The notes beneath the pieces are model-generated. The model made no database searches, had not been told where the DNA came from, and was given only the letters and a program-made list of their open reading frames with translations. From Lachnospiraceae bacterium (GTDB taxonomy: Bacteria; Bacillota; Clostridia; Lachnospirales; Lachnospiraceae): a stretch of DNA of 11,951 nt. The stretch lies in NCBI GenBank assembly GCA_017477805.1, contig JAFUUM010000036.1, positions 1 to 11,951 of the forward strand. The letters run 5' to 3'. Positions 1 to 5,039 of this stretch are shown one piece after another; within the stretch, counting starts at the first letter, position 1, and the number at the start of each line of letters is the position of its first letter. Both the position numbers and the translations under genes were made by a program.

Positions 1-173
1 AGACCACAACCGATAACGATCCTGTAGAAGGTGAAGTTCTCGGCGCAGGCAGAGGCAAGAGTCCTAAGACCAACGATGCAAGCAATGCAGTATTGTGGGC
101 ACTGGTAATGGGCAGCTCCACACTCGGACTTGCAGCTCTGATGTCCAAGAAGAGACGCGAAGAAGAGCAGTAA
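1..173 (+). CDS. C-terminal fragment of a sortase-anchored cell-wall surface protein
   Basis: Only the last 56 codons are inside the window; the frame enters at base 3 and stops with TAA at 171-173. The fragment has the three parts of a cell-wall sorting signal in order: a sortase-like motif SPKTND (preceded by VLGAGRGK), a hydrophobic stretch (about AVLWALVMGSSTLGLAALM) and a basic tail (KKRREEEQ, of which KKRR is the positive part). SPKTG/PPKTG-type motifs are known substrates of clostridial class B-like sortases, and VLGA-rich tails before the motif are common in Lachnospiraceae surface proteins. The usual Gly after Thr is Asn here. An acidic, Thr-rich stretch precedes the motif. The function of the rest of the protein cannot be told. 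A terminator follows about 55 bp downstream. Confidence 0.8.
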   Translation, partial: TTTDNDPVEGEVLGAGRGKSPKTNDASNAVLWALVMGSSTLGLAALMSKKRREEEQ

Positions 174-227
174 GAACAGCCGCACTCGCGGAAAACACCA
201 AAGCCAAAAGGCTGAATAAGTAACACC

Positions 228-263
228 AAAGCCCCTGTCGGATCAAACCGGCAGGGGCTTTTC
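228..263 (+). terminator. Rho-independent terminator after the surface protein gene
   Basis: A 14-bp stem (AAAGCCCCTGTCGG at 228-241 with CCGGCAGGGGCTTT at 248-261, one G-U pair) with a 6-nt loop, followed by a short T run (TTTT to 262). It ends the surface protein transcript just before the promoter of the next operon. The T run is short, but the stem is long and GC-rich. Confidence 0.85.
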
Positions 264-275
264 GGTTCCGGAGCA

Positions 276-304
276 TTGAGAAATCCCGCAAATCGTCTTA
301 TAAT
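276..304 (+). promoter_or_regulatory. Sigma-A type promoter of the Lrp-aminotransferase-kinase operon
   Basis: TTGAGA at 276-281 and a perfect TATAAT at 299-304 with a 17-bp spacer. Transcription would begin near 311, leaving a leader of about 50 nt before the ATG at 360. The TTG that could open a longer reading frame for the next gene is part of this -35 box, so it cannot be that gene's start if this promoter is used. Confidence 0.85.
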
Positions 305-359
305 GGGGAAAATTGGTTTTCGAGTTTATTGTAAATTTGGATCAGGAGGAGTAGCAGTT

Positions 360-848
360 ATGGCATTAAGAGAGGAGTTATTGACCACAATTGAAAAGAA
401 CAGCCGGATCGATGTGAAGGAACTGGCGATCCGTCTTGGTGTGGAAGAGGTTGATATTGTTGCGGAGCTGCAGAAGTGCGAGGAAGAGGGCATCATCTGC
501 GGGTACCACACGATGATCAACTGGGATAAAGTAGGTATCGAGAAAGTGTCTGCTCTGATCGAAGTAACGGTAACGCCTCAGAGAGGCGAGGGCTTTGATA
601 AGATCGCAGAGCGGATCTACAAGTATCCGGAAGTAAATTCCGTATATCTGATCTCCGGCGGTTTTGATCTGCTGGTGTCCCTGGAAGGAAAAACTCTGAA
701 GGAAGTGTCCTATTTCGTTTCTGATAAGCTTTCTACCCTTGAGACGGTGATCAGCACTTCCACCCATTTCATCCTGAAAAAATATAAAGACCACGGTACC
801 ATTCTGGATAAGGGATATGAGGATACCAGAGAGAAGGTGAGTCCATGA
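360..848 (+). CDS. Lrp/AsnC family transcriptional regulator (AlaR-like)
   Basis: 162 residues, the usual size for the family. Residues 1-50 form the winged helix-turn-helix (RIDVKELAIRLG, then the recognition-helix region VEEVDIVAELQKCEEEGII). Residues about 62-142 form the RAM ligand-binding and oligomerisation domain, with the typical SGGFDLLVSLEG segment. I chose the ATG at 360 because AGGAGGA at 344-350 lies 9 nt upstream; the in-frame TTG at 276 falls inside the promoter. The stop overlaps the start of the aminotransferase gene (ATGA), which implies translational coupling. A divergent or adjacent Lrp-type regulator with an aminotransferase is known from Bacillus subtilis alaR-alaT, so a role in local control of alanine or related amino-acid metabolism is a reasonable inference. 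The effector is unknown. Confidence 0.92.
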   Translation: MALREELLTTIEKNSRIDVKELAIRLGVEEVDIVAELQKCEEEGIICGYHTMINWDKVGIEKVSALIEVTVTPQRGEGFDKIAERIYKYPEVNSVYLISGGFDLLVSLEGKTLKEVSYFVSDKLSTLETVISTSTHFILKKYKDHGTILDKGYEDTREKVSP

Positions 849-2023
849 GAGATTTCATTTCCAAGACTGTAGCTCCCATCAAACCCTCCGGTATCCGTAA
901 GTTTTTCGATATCGTAACGGAAATGAAGGATGCCATCTCCCTTGGTGTTGGTGAGCCTGATTTTGATACCCCCTGGCACATCCGTGACGAGGGTATTTAT
1001 TCCCTGGAGAAGGGCCGCACGTTCTACACGTCCAATGCCGGCCTTATGCCCCTTAGGGAAGAGATCTGCAATTACATGAAGCGGAAGCTTGGGCTCACTT
1101 ATGATCCCAAGAAGGAAGTCCTGATCACCGTCGGCGGATCAGAGGCTATCGATATTGCCCTGCGTGCGGTGATCGATCCCGGGGATGAAGTTCTGATCCC
1201 CCAGCCCAGCTATGTGAGTTATGAGCCCTGTGCAATTCTGGCAGGGGCAAAGCCCGTGACCATTGAACTGACGGGAGATAATGATTTCCGTCTTACCGCA
1301 GCACAGCTGGAAGAAAAGATCACGGAGAAGAGCAAGGTTCTGATCCTGCCTTTCCCCAATAACCCGACGGGTTCCATTATGGAGAAGGCCGATCTGGAAG
1401 CCATTGCTCCCATCATAGAGAAGCATGATCTACTTGTGCTGTCCGATGAGATCTATTCAGAGCTGACTTATAAAGAAAAGCATGTTTCCATCGCATCCCT
1501 GCCGGGTATGCAGGAGCGCACCATCGTCATCAACGGTTTTTCCAAGGCCTATGCCATGACCGGTTGGAGACTTGGCTACGCCTGCGGTCCCGAGGCAATC
1601 CTTGCGCAGATGACGAAGATCCATCAGTTCTGCATCATGTGTGCTCCCACAACGAGCCAGTATGCGGCGATCGAGGCCTTAAAAAACGGGGATGAAGATA
1701 TCGCGAAGATGCGGGAAGCCTATAACCAGAGAAGACGCTTTTTGCTCCATGCCTTTTCGGAGATGGGGATCCCCTGCTTTGAGCCTTACGGCGCATTTTA
1801 CATCTTCCCCTGCATCAAGGAATTCGGCATGACCAGCGATGAGTTCGCAACCCGCCTTTTGATGGAAGAGAAGGTGGCAGCCGTTCCCGGTACCGCATTC
1901 GGCGATTCCGGCGAAGGGTATCTGCGTATTTCCTATGCATATTCCATCGAGAACCTGAAGATCGCCATGGAGCGCATCGGACGGTTTGTTGAGAAACTGC
2001 GGGCGGAAGGCAGCGGGAAATAA
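845..2023 (+). CDS. PLP-dependent class I/II aminotransferase (AlaT/PatA-like)
   Basis: 392 residues, full length for fold-type I aminotransferases. Visible landmarks: GVGEPDFDTP near 34-43; GGSEAI (97-102) for cofactor phosphate contact; NNPTG (172-176); DEIY (201-204), where Asp201 contacts the pyridine nitrogen; SKAYAMTGWR (233-242) with Lys234 as the PLP Schiff-base lysine; and GYLRIS with Arg361 as the substrate carboxylate-binding arginine. All key residues are present, so it should be active in transferring amino groups between an amino acid and a 2-oxo acid in the cytoplasm. The substrate cannot be settled from sequence: alanine, aspartate, aromatic amino acids or N-acetyl-diaminopimelate are all possible in this subgroup. 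Pairing with an Lrp-type regulator resembles alaR-alaT. The start ATG overlaps the upstream stop codon. Confidence 0.93.
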   Translation: MRDFISKTVAPIKPSGIRKFFDIVTEMKDAISLGVGEPDFDTPWHIRDEGIYSLEKGRTFYTSNAGLMPLREEICNYMKRKLGLTYDPKKEVLITVGGSEAIDIALRAVIDPGDEVLIPQPSYVSYEPCAILAGAKPVTIELTGDNDFRLTAAQLEEKITEKSKVLILPFPNNPTGSIMEKADLEAIAPIIEKHDLLVLSDEIYSELTYKEKHVSIASLPGMQERTIVINGFSKAYAMTGWRLGYACGPEAILAQMTKIHQFCIMCAPTTSQYAAIEALKNGDEDIAKMREAYNQRRRFLLHAFSEMGIPCFEPYGAFYIFPCIKEFGMTSDEFATRLLMEEKVAAVPGTAFGDSGEGYLRISYAYSIENLKIAMERIGRFVEKLRAEGSGK

Positions 2024-2025
2024 GT

Positions 2026-3447
2026 ATGAGACGAACTCTCTACCTGAAATTCATACTGGCCTACGTGATCTTTGGTCTCTTCGGATTTGCCGTGGTTGCA
2101 ACCTTTATCTCCGGCATGATCTCCGATTATCTGACCAAGACCCACGGGGAATCCATGTATAAGACCTCCATCCGCATCGCAAATACCTACGCGTCCGCGC
2201 TCTACAGCAGTGAGACCAGTCTGGATACAGTGAAAAACCAGCTGGACGCACTTGCCCTGTACACAGGGGATACGATCTGGATCATCAACCCCTCCGGCAC
2301 CATGGTGCTGGACTCCAGCTCCGCTATCGATGTGGACAATCAGCACATTGTCACCGGCTTTGATCCCACTGTCACAGGGGGCTCTTATTACACCATCGGG
2401 GATTTCTTCGGCAGTTTCGATCAGGAGGTCCTCAGCGTTTTTGCGCCTATTACGTATAACTTTAAGGTGCAGGGCTATGTTGTGATGCATAAGACCATCG
2501 CTTCCCTGACGGAAGAGACCAATCAAATGCTGAACATCGCCTACATCCAGCTTTTGATCCTGTTCATCCTTTCACTGATCATCCTGATCTTCTTTACGGA
2601 AGTCGTATACGTGCCCCTTCGGCGTATCACGGAGGCTACGGAACAATATGCTTCCGGTAATATGCATTATGAGTTTACCGTGGAAAGTGACGATGAGATG
2701 GGCTATCTGGCCGCCTCACTGAACTACATGGCAAACGAGATCGCTCGGGCAGAAGACAACCAGAAGAAGTTCGTTGCAAATGTATCCCACGATTTCAGGT
2801 CACCCCTTACCTCCATTCATGGGTATCTGGAAGCCATGCTGGATGGCACGATCCCGCCGGAACTGCATGAGAAATACCTGCAGATCGTTAAGAACGAGAC
2901 GGAACGTCTGACCAAGCTTACGGGCAACCTTTTGACCCTGAACAATCTGAATGTTCGTGGGGTTGTATTAAACCGCACCACTTTTGATATCAACAAAGTG
3001 ATCCGCAACTGTGCCAATACATTCGAAGGCATCTGCCGCGGAAAGGGTATCACCATCGAGCTTGTTTTAACGGGTGATGAGATGCCTGTTAACGCGGACA
3101 TGGACAAGATCCAGCAGGTGATCTATAACCTCCTGGATAATGCCGTAAAATTCAGCCACCACAACTCCATCATCAAAGTGGAAACCGTGGAGAGAAAGAG
3201 CAAGATCTTTATTTCCGTGAAGGACAGCGGTATCGGTATCCCCAAAGAGGATCAGAAGCTGATCTTCGATCGGTTCTATAAATCCGACTCCTCCCGCGGA
3301 AAAGACAAAAAAGGCACCGGTCTCGGTCTCTCCATCGTGAAAGAGATCATCGGTGCCCACAACGAACATATCAACGTCATCTCCACGGAGGGTGTCGGTA
3401 CGGAATTTACCTTCTCCCTTCCCATTGTGTACGGAGATGAGGAGTGA
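2026..3447 (+). CDS. Membrane sensor histidine kinase (HAMP-HisKA-HATPase_c)
   Basis: 473 residues. Domain order: short cytoplasmic start, membrane helix about 9-31, an extracytoplasmic sensor domain about 32-168 that I do not recognise, a second helix about 170-192, HAMP linker about 193-245, then HisKA with phospho-acceptor His255 in FVANVSHDFRSPLTS. The ATP-binding domain shows the N box (QVIYNLLDNAVKFS, Asn368 and Asn372), G1 box DSGIGIP (400-406), F box FDRFYK and G2 box GTGLGLS (430-436). It looks like an intact PhoR/ResE-type kinase. It begins 2 nt after the aminotransferase stop, so it is in that operon; a purine-rich GGAAGG/GCGGG stretch upstream must serve as ribosome binding site. 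No response regulator follows. The best candidate partner is the OmpR-type regulator at 4329-5027 on the opposite strand. Confidence 0.95.
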   Translation: MRRTLYLKFILAYVIFGLFGFAVVATFISGMISDYLTKTHGESMYKTSIRIANTYASALYSSETSLDTVKNQLDALALYTGDTIWIINPSGTMVLDSSSAIDVDNQHIVTGFDPTVTGGSYYTIGDFFGSFDQEVLSVFAPITYNFKVQGYVVMHKTIASLTEETNQMLNIAYIQLLILFILSLIILIFFTEVVYVPLRRITEATEQYASGNMHYEFTVESDDEMGYLAASLNYMANEIARAEDNQKKFVANVSHDFRSPLTSIHGYLEAMLDGTIPPELHEKYLQIVKNETERLTKLTGNLLTLNNLNVRGVVLNRTTFDINKVIRNCANTFEGICRGKGITIELVLTGDEMPVNADMDKIQQVIYNLLDNAVKFSHHNSIIKVETVERKSKIFISVKDSGIGIPKEDQKLIFDRFYKSDSSRGKDKKGTGLGLSIVKEIIGAHNEHINVISTEGVGTEFTFSLPIVYGDEE

Positions 3448-3476
3448 TTGCAATTTTGGCAATCATGGAGTATAGT
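3448..3476 (+). promoter_or_regulatory. Promoter of the putative antitoxin small RNA
   Basis: TTGCAA at 3448-3453 and TATAGT at 3471-3476 with a 17-bp spacer, starting at the base after the histidine kinase stop codon. The predicted start is near 3483. A 7-bp inverted repeat (TGATTGC 3445-3451 with GCAATCA 3459-3465) covers the -35 and could be an operator or chance. No protein gene follows on this strand; the only product before the terminator would be a short RNA. Confidence 0.65.
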
Positions 3477-3492
3477 AAAAGTACATAAAAAA

Positions 3493-3524
3493 GGAGTGCT
3501 ACCCTTTAGTAACGGCTAGCCCTC
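3493..3524 (+). repeat. Left arm of an imperfect 33-nt inverted repeat (5' module of the antitoxin RNA)
   Basis: It begins GGAGTGCTAC and ends CGGCTAGCCCTC. The right arm, read on the minus strand from 3770 to 3738, begins with the same GGAGTGCTAC and ends CGGTTGGCCCTC. The ten bases at the outer end and the GCCCTC at the inner end are identical; the middle diverges and differs by 1 nt in length. Both arms lie just inside the predicted transcription starts of the two converging RNAs. Confidence 0.75.
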
Positions 3525-3536
3525 GAAAAACGGATA

Positions 3537-3584
3537 CAAAATGACCGTCAGTTTCTCAGGCTGAGGCGGTCATTTTGCATTTTT
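3537..3584. terminator. Bidirectional terminator shared by the toxin mRNA and the small RNA
   Basis: A perfect 11-bp stem (CAAAATGACCG 3537-3547 with CGGTCATTTTG 3567-3577), extended inward by TCAG/CTGA. On the plus strand it is followed by TTTTGCATTTTT. On the minus strand it is followed by TTTTGTATCCGTTTTT. The toxin stop codon (minus TGA at 3572-3570) is inside the stem. The transcripts of the kinase operon (plus) and of the mutS2 operon (minus) have no other visible terminator, so this hairpin may end them too. Confidence 0.8.
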
Positions 3585-3656
3585 GCCTACTTTATAGCCA
3601 AGGCCAAACGCTCCCAAAAGAAGCGTAACCAAAGCTGAAAACTCAAGTATGGTCAT
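3570..3656 (-). CDS. 28-residue hydrophobic peptide, putative type I toxin
   Basis: A reading frame of 28 codons on the minus strand, ATG at 3656-3654, TGA at 3572-3570. The peptide starts MTILEFSALVTLLLGAFGLG and ends in the basic segment YKVGKNAK. One membrane helix spans about residues 4-22, and the positive charge is at the C-terminus, the layout of small holin-like or Fst/TxpA-type type I toxins, many of which begin MTxxE. Upstream, GAAGGGA (3673-3667) can act as ribosome binding site. A consensus promoter lies 125-150 bp upstream, leaving a leader of about 115 nt, long and structured as usual for such toxins. Its 3' end overlaps a convergent RNA. I cannot place it in a named family from sequence alone. 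Membrane depolarisation or growth arrest is an inference from the class. Confidence 0.68.
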   Translation of the reverse strand: MTILEFSALVTLLLGAFGLGYKVGKNAK

Positions 3657-3663
3657 AACGCAT
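3643..3663 (-). CDS. Six-codon upstream reading frame overlapping the toxin start
   Basis: On the minus strand ATG at 3663-3661 opens a frame coding MRYDHT and stopping TGA at 3645-3643, past the toxin ATG at 3656-3654 in another frame. The AAGG of the Shine-Dalgarno sequence (3672-3669) is 5 nt from this ATG but 12 nt from the toxin ATG, so ribosomes may prefer the short frame. It could dampen or couple toxin translation. It may also be a chance ATG. Confidence 0.3.
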   Translation of the reverse strand: MRYDHT

Positions 3664-3737
3664 CAGTCCCTTCAGTTTATTTCCCAGAAAGCGATCCCTC
3701 CGGTATCGCAGGGATTTATCCTTGGTGAATAGTAACT

Positions 3738-3770
3738 GAGGGCCAACCGCCACCGTCAAAGTAGCACTCC
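3738..3770 (-). repeat. Right arm of the imperfect inverted repeat (5' module of the toxin mRNA)
   Basis: Partner of 3493-3524. Read on the minus strand it starts GGAGTGCTAC at 3770-3761 and ends GGCCCTC at 3744-3738. It lies within the first ~35 nt of the predicted toxin mRNA, so both RNAs of the locus begin with related sequence. Because the arms are inverted and transcribed towards each other, the RNA copies are alike rather than complementary. Confidence 0.75.
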
Positions 3771-3778
3771 CACTTTTT

Positions 3779-3807
3779 ATGATATCATAAATCGAACATA
3801 TGTTCAA
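3779..3807 (-). promoter_or_regulatory. Promoter of the putative toxin mRNA
   Basis: On the minus strand TTGAAC (3807-3802) and TATCAT (3784-3779) are separated by 17 bp; the start of transcription would be near 3772. The -10 is embedded in a perfect 16-bp palindrome (TTTATGATATCATAAA, 3776-3791) and the -35 in a LexA-type palindrome. It begins 4 bp after the trmL stop codon, with no terminator between them. Confidence 0.75.
3793..3806. promoter_or_regulatory. LexA (SOS) operator over the toxin -35
   Basis: The plus strand reads CGAACATATGTTCA. Its core GAACATATGTTC is a perfect 12-bp palindrome. It matches the Bacillus-type LexA/DinR box (CGAAC-N4-GTTC core; published consensus CGAACRNRYGTTYC) at 13 of 14 positions. 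It covers the first four bases of the -35 hexamer and part of the spacer, the position expected of a repressor site. The neighbouring trmL gene ends at 3811 and reads away from it, so the toxin promoter is the only obvious target. Confidence 0.72.
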
Positions 3808-3810
3808 GTT

Positions 3811-4314
3811 CTAGTTATCTTTAGTTTTCCATTTCATTCTATGCAATTCACCAAATTCCTCTAATCCATGAAACTGATTTTGGCGTAGCGCTTCATAAAG
3901 TACAATTGCGACCGCATTGGAAAGATTCAGGGAGCGAATGTCTTCCAACATGGGGATGCGGATACAGGTATCCTCATGATCCACAAGGATCTCCTCGGGG
4001 ATGCCGGCACTTTCCTTACCGAACATGATAAAATCATCCGGACCAAAAGATACATCGGAATAGACCTGGTGAGCCTTCGTTGTTGCCATCCAGATCTTCG
4101 CACCCGGATGTTTCTCCTGAAACTCCGCGAAGTTCATGTAACGGCTGACATCCAGCTTTGGCCAGTAATCCATGCCTGCGCGTTTGATGGACTTTTCATC
4201 CAGGTGAAAGCCCAGGGGCTCGATCAAATGAAGGGACGAACCTGTGGCCACACAGGTCCGCCCGATATTTCCTGTATTTGCCGGTATTTCCGGCTGATGT
4301 AAAACAATATGCAT
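3811..4314 (-). CDS. trmL: tRNA (cytidine(34)-2'-O)-methyltransferase TrmL (SPOUT family)
   Basis: 167 residues, close to the usual length of about 155-165 for this small knotted methyltransferase. It carries the family marks: N-terminal HIVLHQPEIPANTGNIGRT (residues 2-20), then MFGKESAGIPEEIL (97-110), and the knot motif IPMLEDIRSLNLSNAVAIV (120-138), which binds S-adenosylmethionine. TrmL methylates the ribose of the wobble nucleotide C34/U34 of certain leucine tRNAs and works as a dimer in the cytoplasm. The ribosome binding site AGGAAAG (4330-4324) overlaps the stop codon of the response regulator gene upstream, 14 nt separate the two genes, and translation is probably coupled. It is the last gene of the mutS2 operon. 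After its stop codon the toxin promoter begins directly. Confidence 0.93.
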   Translation of the reverse strand: MHIVLHQPEIPANTGNIGRTCVATGSSLHLIEPLGFHLDEKSIKRAGMDYWPKLDVSRYMNFAEFQEKHPGAKIWMATTKAHQVYSDVSFGPDDFIMFGKESAGIPEEILVDHEDTCIRIPMLEDIRSLNLSNAVAIVLYEALRQNQFHGLEEFGELHRMKWKTKDN

Positions 4315-4328
4315 ATGTAACTTCTTTC

Positions 4329-5027
4329 CTATTTCACTTCGAATTTGTAACCGATGCCCCAGATGGTGGAGATGCGCCAGTGTTCATGGTCGCTGATCTT
4401 TTCCCGGAGGCGTTTGATGTGGACATCCACGGTACGGGTATCGCCGATGTACTCATAGCCCCAGATCTGGTCCAGGAGTTGTTCCCTTGTAAAGACGTGG
4501 TTGGGGGATGCGGCAAGGAAGTAAAGGAGTTCCAATTCCTTGGGCGGCATCTCCACTTTTTCGCCCATATAGAGGACGGAGTAGTTGGTCTGATTGATGA
4601 CTAGATCGGGATACTCCACCTTCTTTTCACCGCTGTCTGTGGGAACAGCAGCGGAGGTTTTGTATCTCCGAAGGACAGCTTTTACTCTTGCGACAAGCTC
4701 CTTGGCATCAAAGGGCTTTTCCATGTAATCATCGGCGCCAAGCTCTAAACCAAGCACCTTATCAAAGACTTCTCCCTTTGCGGAGAGCATGATGATGGGC
4801 AGGGTGGATTTGGCGCGGACTTCACGGCATACCTGATACCCGTCGATGCCGGGCAGCATCAGGTCCAGGAGCATGAGGCCGGGCTGGAAAGTGTCGATGG
4901 CTGTCAGGGCGCTTTCTCCGTCATTTACGATCATGGTCTCGAAGCACTCCTTGGTCAGGTACAGGGACACGAGCTCGGCGATGTTGTTGTCGTCATCCAC
5001 AATGAGGATTTTCTGTTTGACTGCCAT
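4329..5027 (-). CDS. OmpR/PhoB-family response regulator
   Basis: 232 residues, full length. The receiver domain (about 5-120) has the acidic pair Asp11-Asp12, phospho-acceptor Asp55 in LLLDLMLPG, Ser82 in IMLSAK and Lys104 in EKPF. The C-terminal winged helix (about 138-231) shows PPKELELLYFLA, VFTREQLLDQIWG, GDTRTVDVHIKRLREKI and a WGIGYKF wing. AAAGGAG at 5039-5033 lies 5 nt before the ATG, and the start is only 12 bp after the mutS2 stop, so it is co-transcribed with mutS2 and trmL. No kinase is in this operon. The convergent kinase at 2026-3447 is the likely partner. Target genes are unknown. Confidence 0.95.
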   Translation of the reverse strand: MAVKQKILIVDDDNNIAELVSLYLTKECFETMIVNDGESALTAIDTFQPGLMLLDLMLPGIDGYQVCREVRAKSTLPIIMLSAKGEVFDKVLGLELGADDYMEKPFDAKELVARVKAVLRRYKTSAAVPTDSGEKKVEYPDLVINQTNYSVLYMGEKVEMPPKELELLYFLAASPNHVFTREQLLDQIWGYEYIGDTRTVDVHIKRLREKISDHEHWRISTIWGIGYKFEVK

Positions 5028-5039
5028 ATAGGCTCCTTT

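Larger units (their letters stand above)
3483..3584 (+). ncRNA. Putative antisense antitoxin RNA, convergent to the small toxin gene
   Basis: An RNA of about 100 nt is predicted between the promoter at 3448-3476 and the terminator stem at 3537-3577 with its TTTTT at 3580-3584. It contains no credible reading frame. Its 3' part is the exact complement of the end of the toxin gene (stop codon and last codons), as in type I toxin-antitoxin pairs with convergent overlapping RNAs (bsrG/SR4, txpA/ratA, and the par locus of pAD1). Its 5' part holds GGAGTGCTAC followed by a segment that resembles the 5' end of the toxin mRNA. GGCTAGCC at 3514-3521 is self-complementary and could also pair, with two G-U pairs, to GGTTGGCC in the toxin leader. 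Boundaries are predicted, not measured. Confidence 0.55.

Noticed and set aside
276..359. Upstream extension of the Lrp/AsnC gene from a TTG at 276
   Set aside because: The TTG is inside the -35 of a strong promoter and has no ribosome binding site; the ATG at 360 has AGGAGGA at the right distance and starts the family's normal helix-turn-helix.
3649..3732. A 27-codon frame on the plus strand, antisense to the toxin leader
   Set aside because: It has no ribosome binding site, is not hydrophobic, and lies opposite the structured toxin leader, so it is best explained as a shadow of that RNA.
3493..3770. Insertion sequence or CRISPR-like element suggested by the inverted repeat
   Set aside because: No transposase, no target duplication that I can see, and only two arms. 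The promoters, peptide and bidirectional terminator fit a toxin-antitoxin cassette better, though a small mobile unit carrying it is not excluded.
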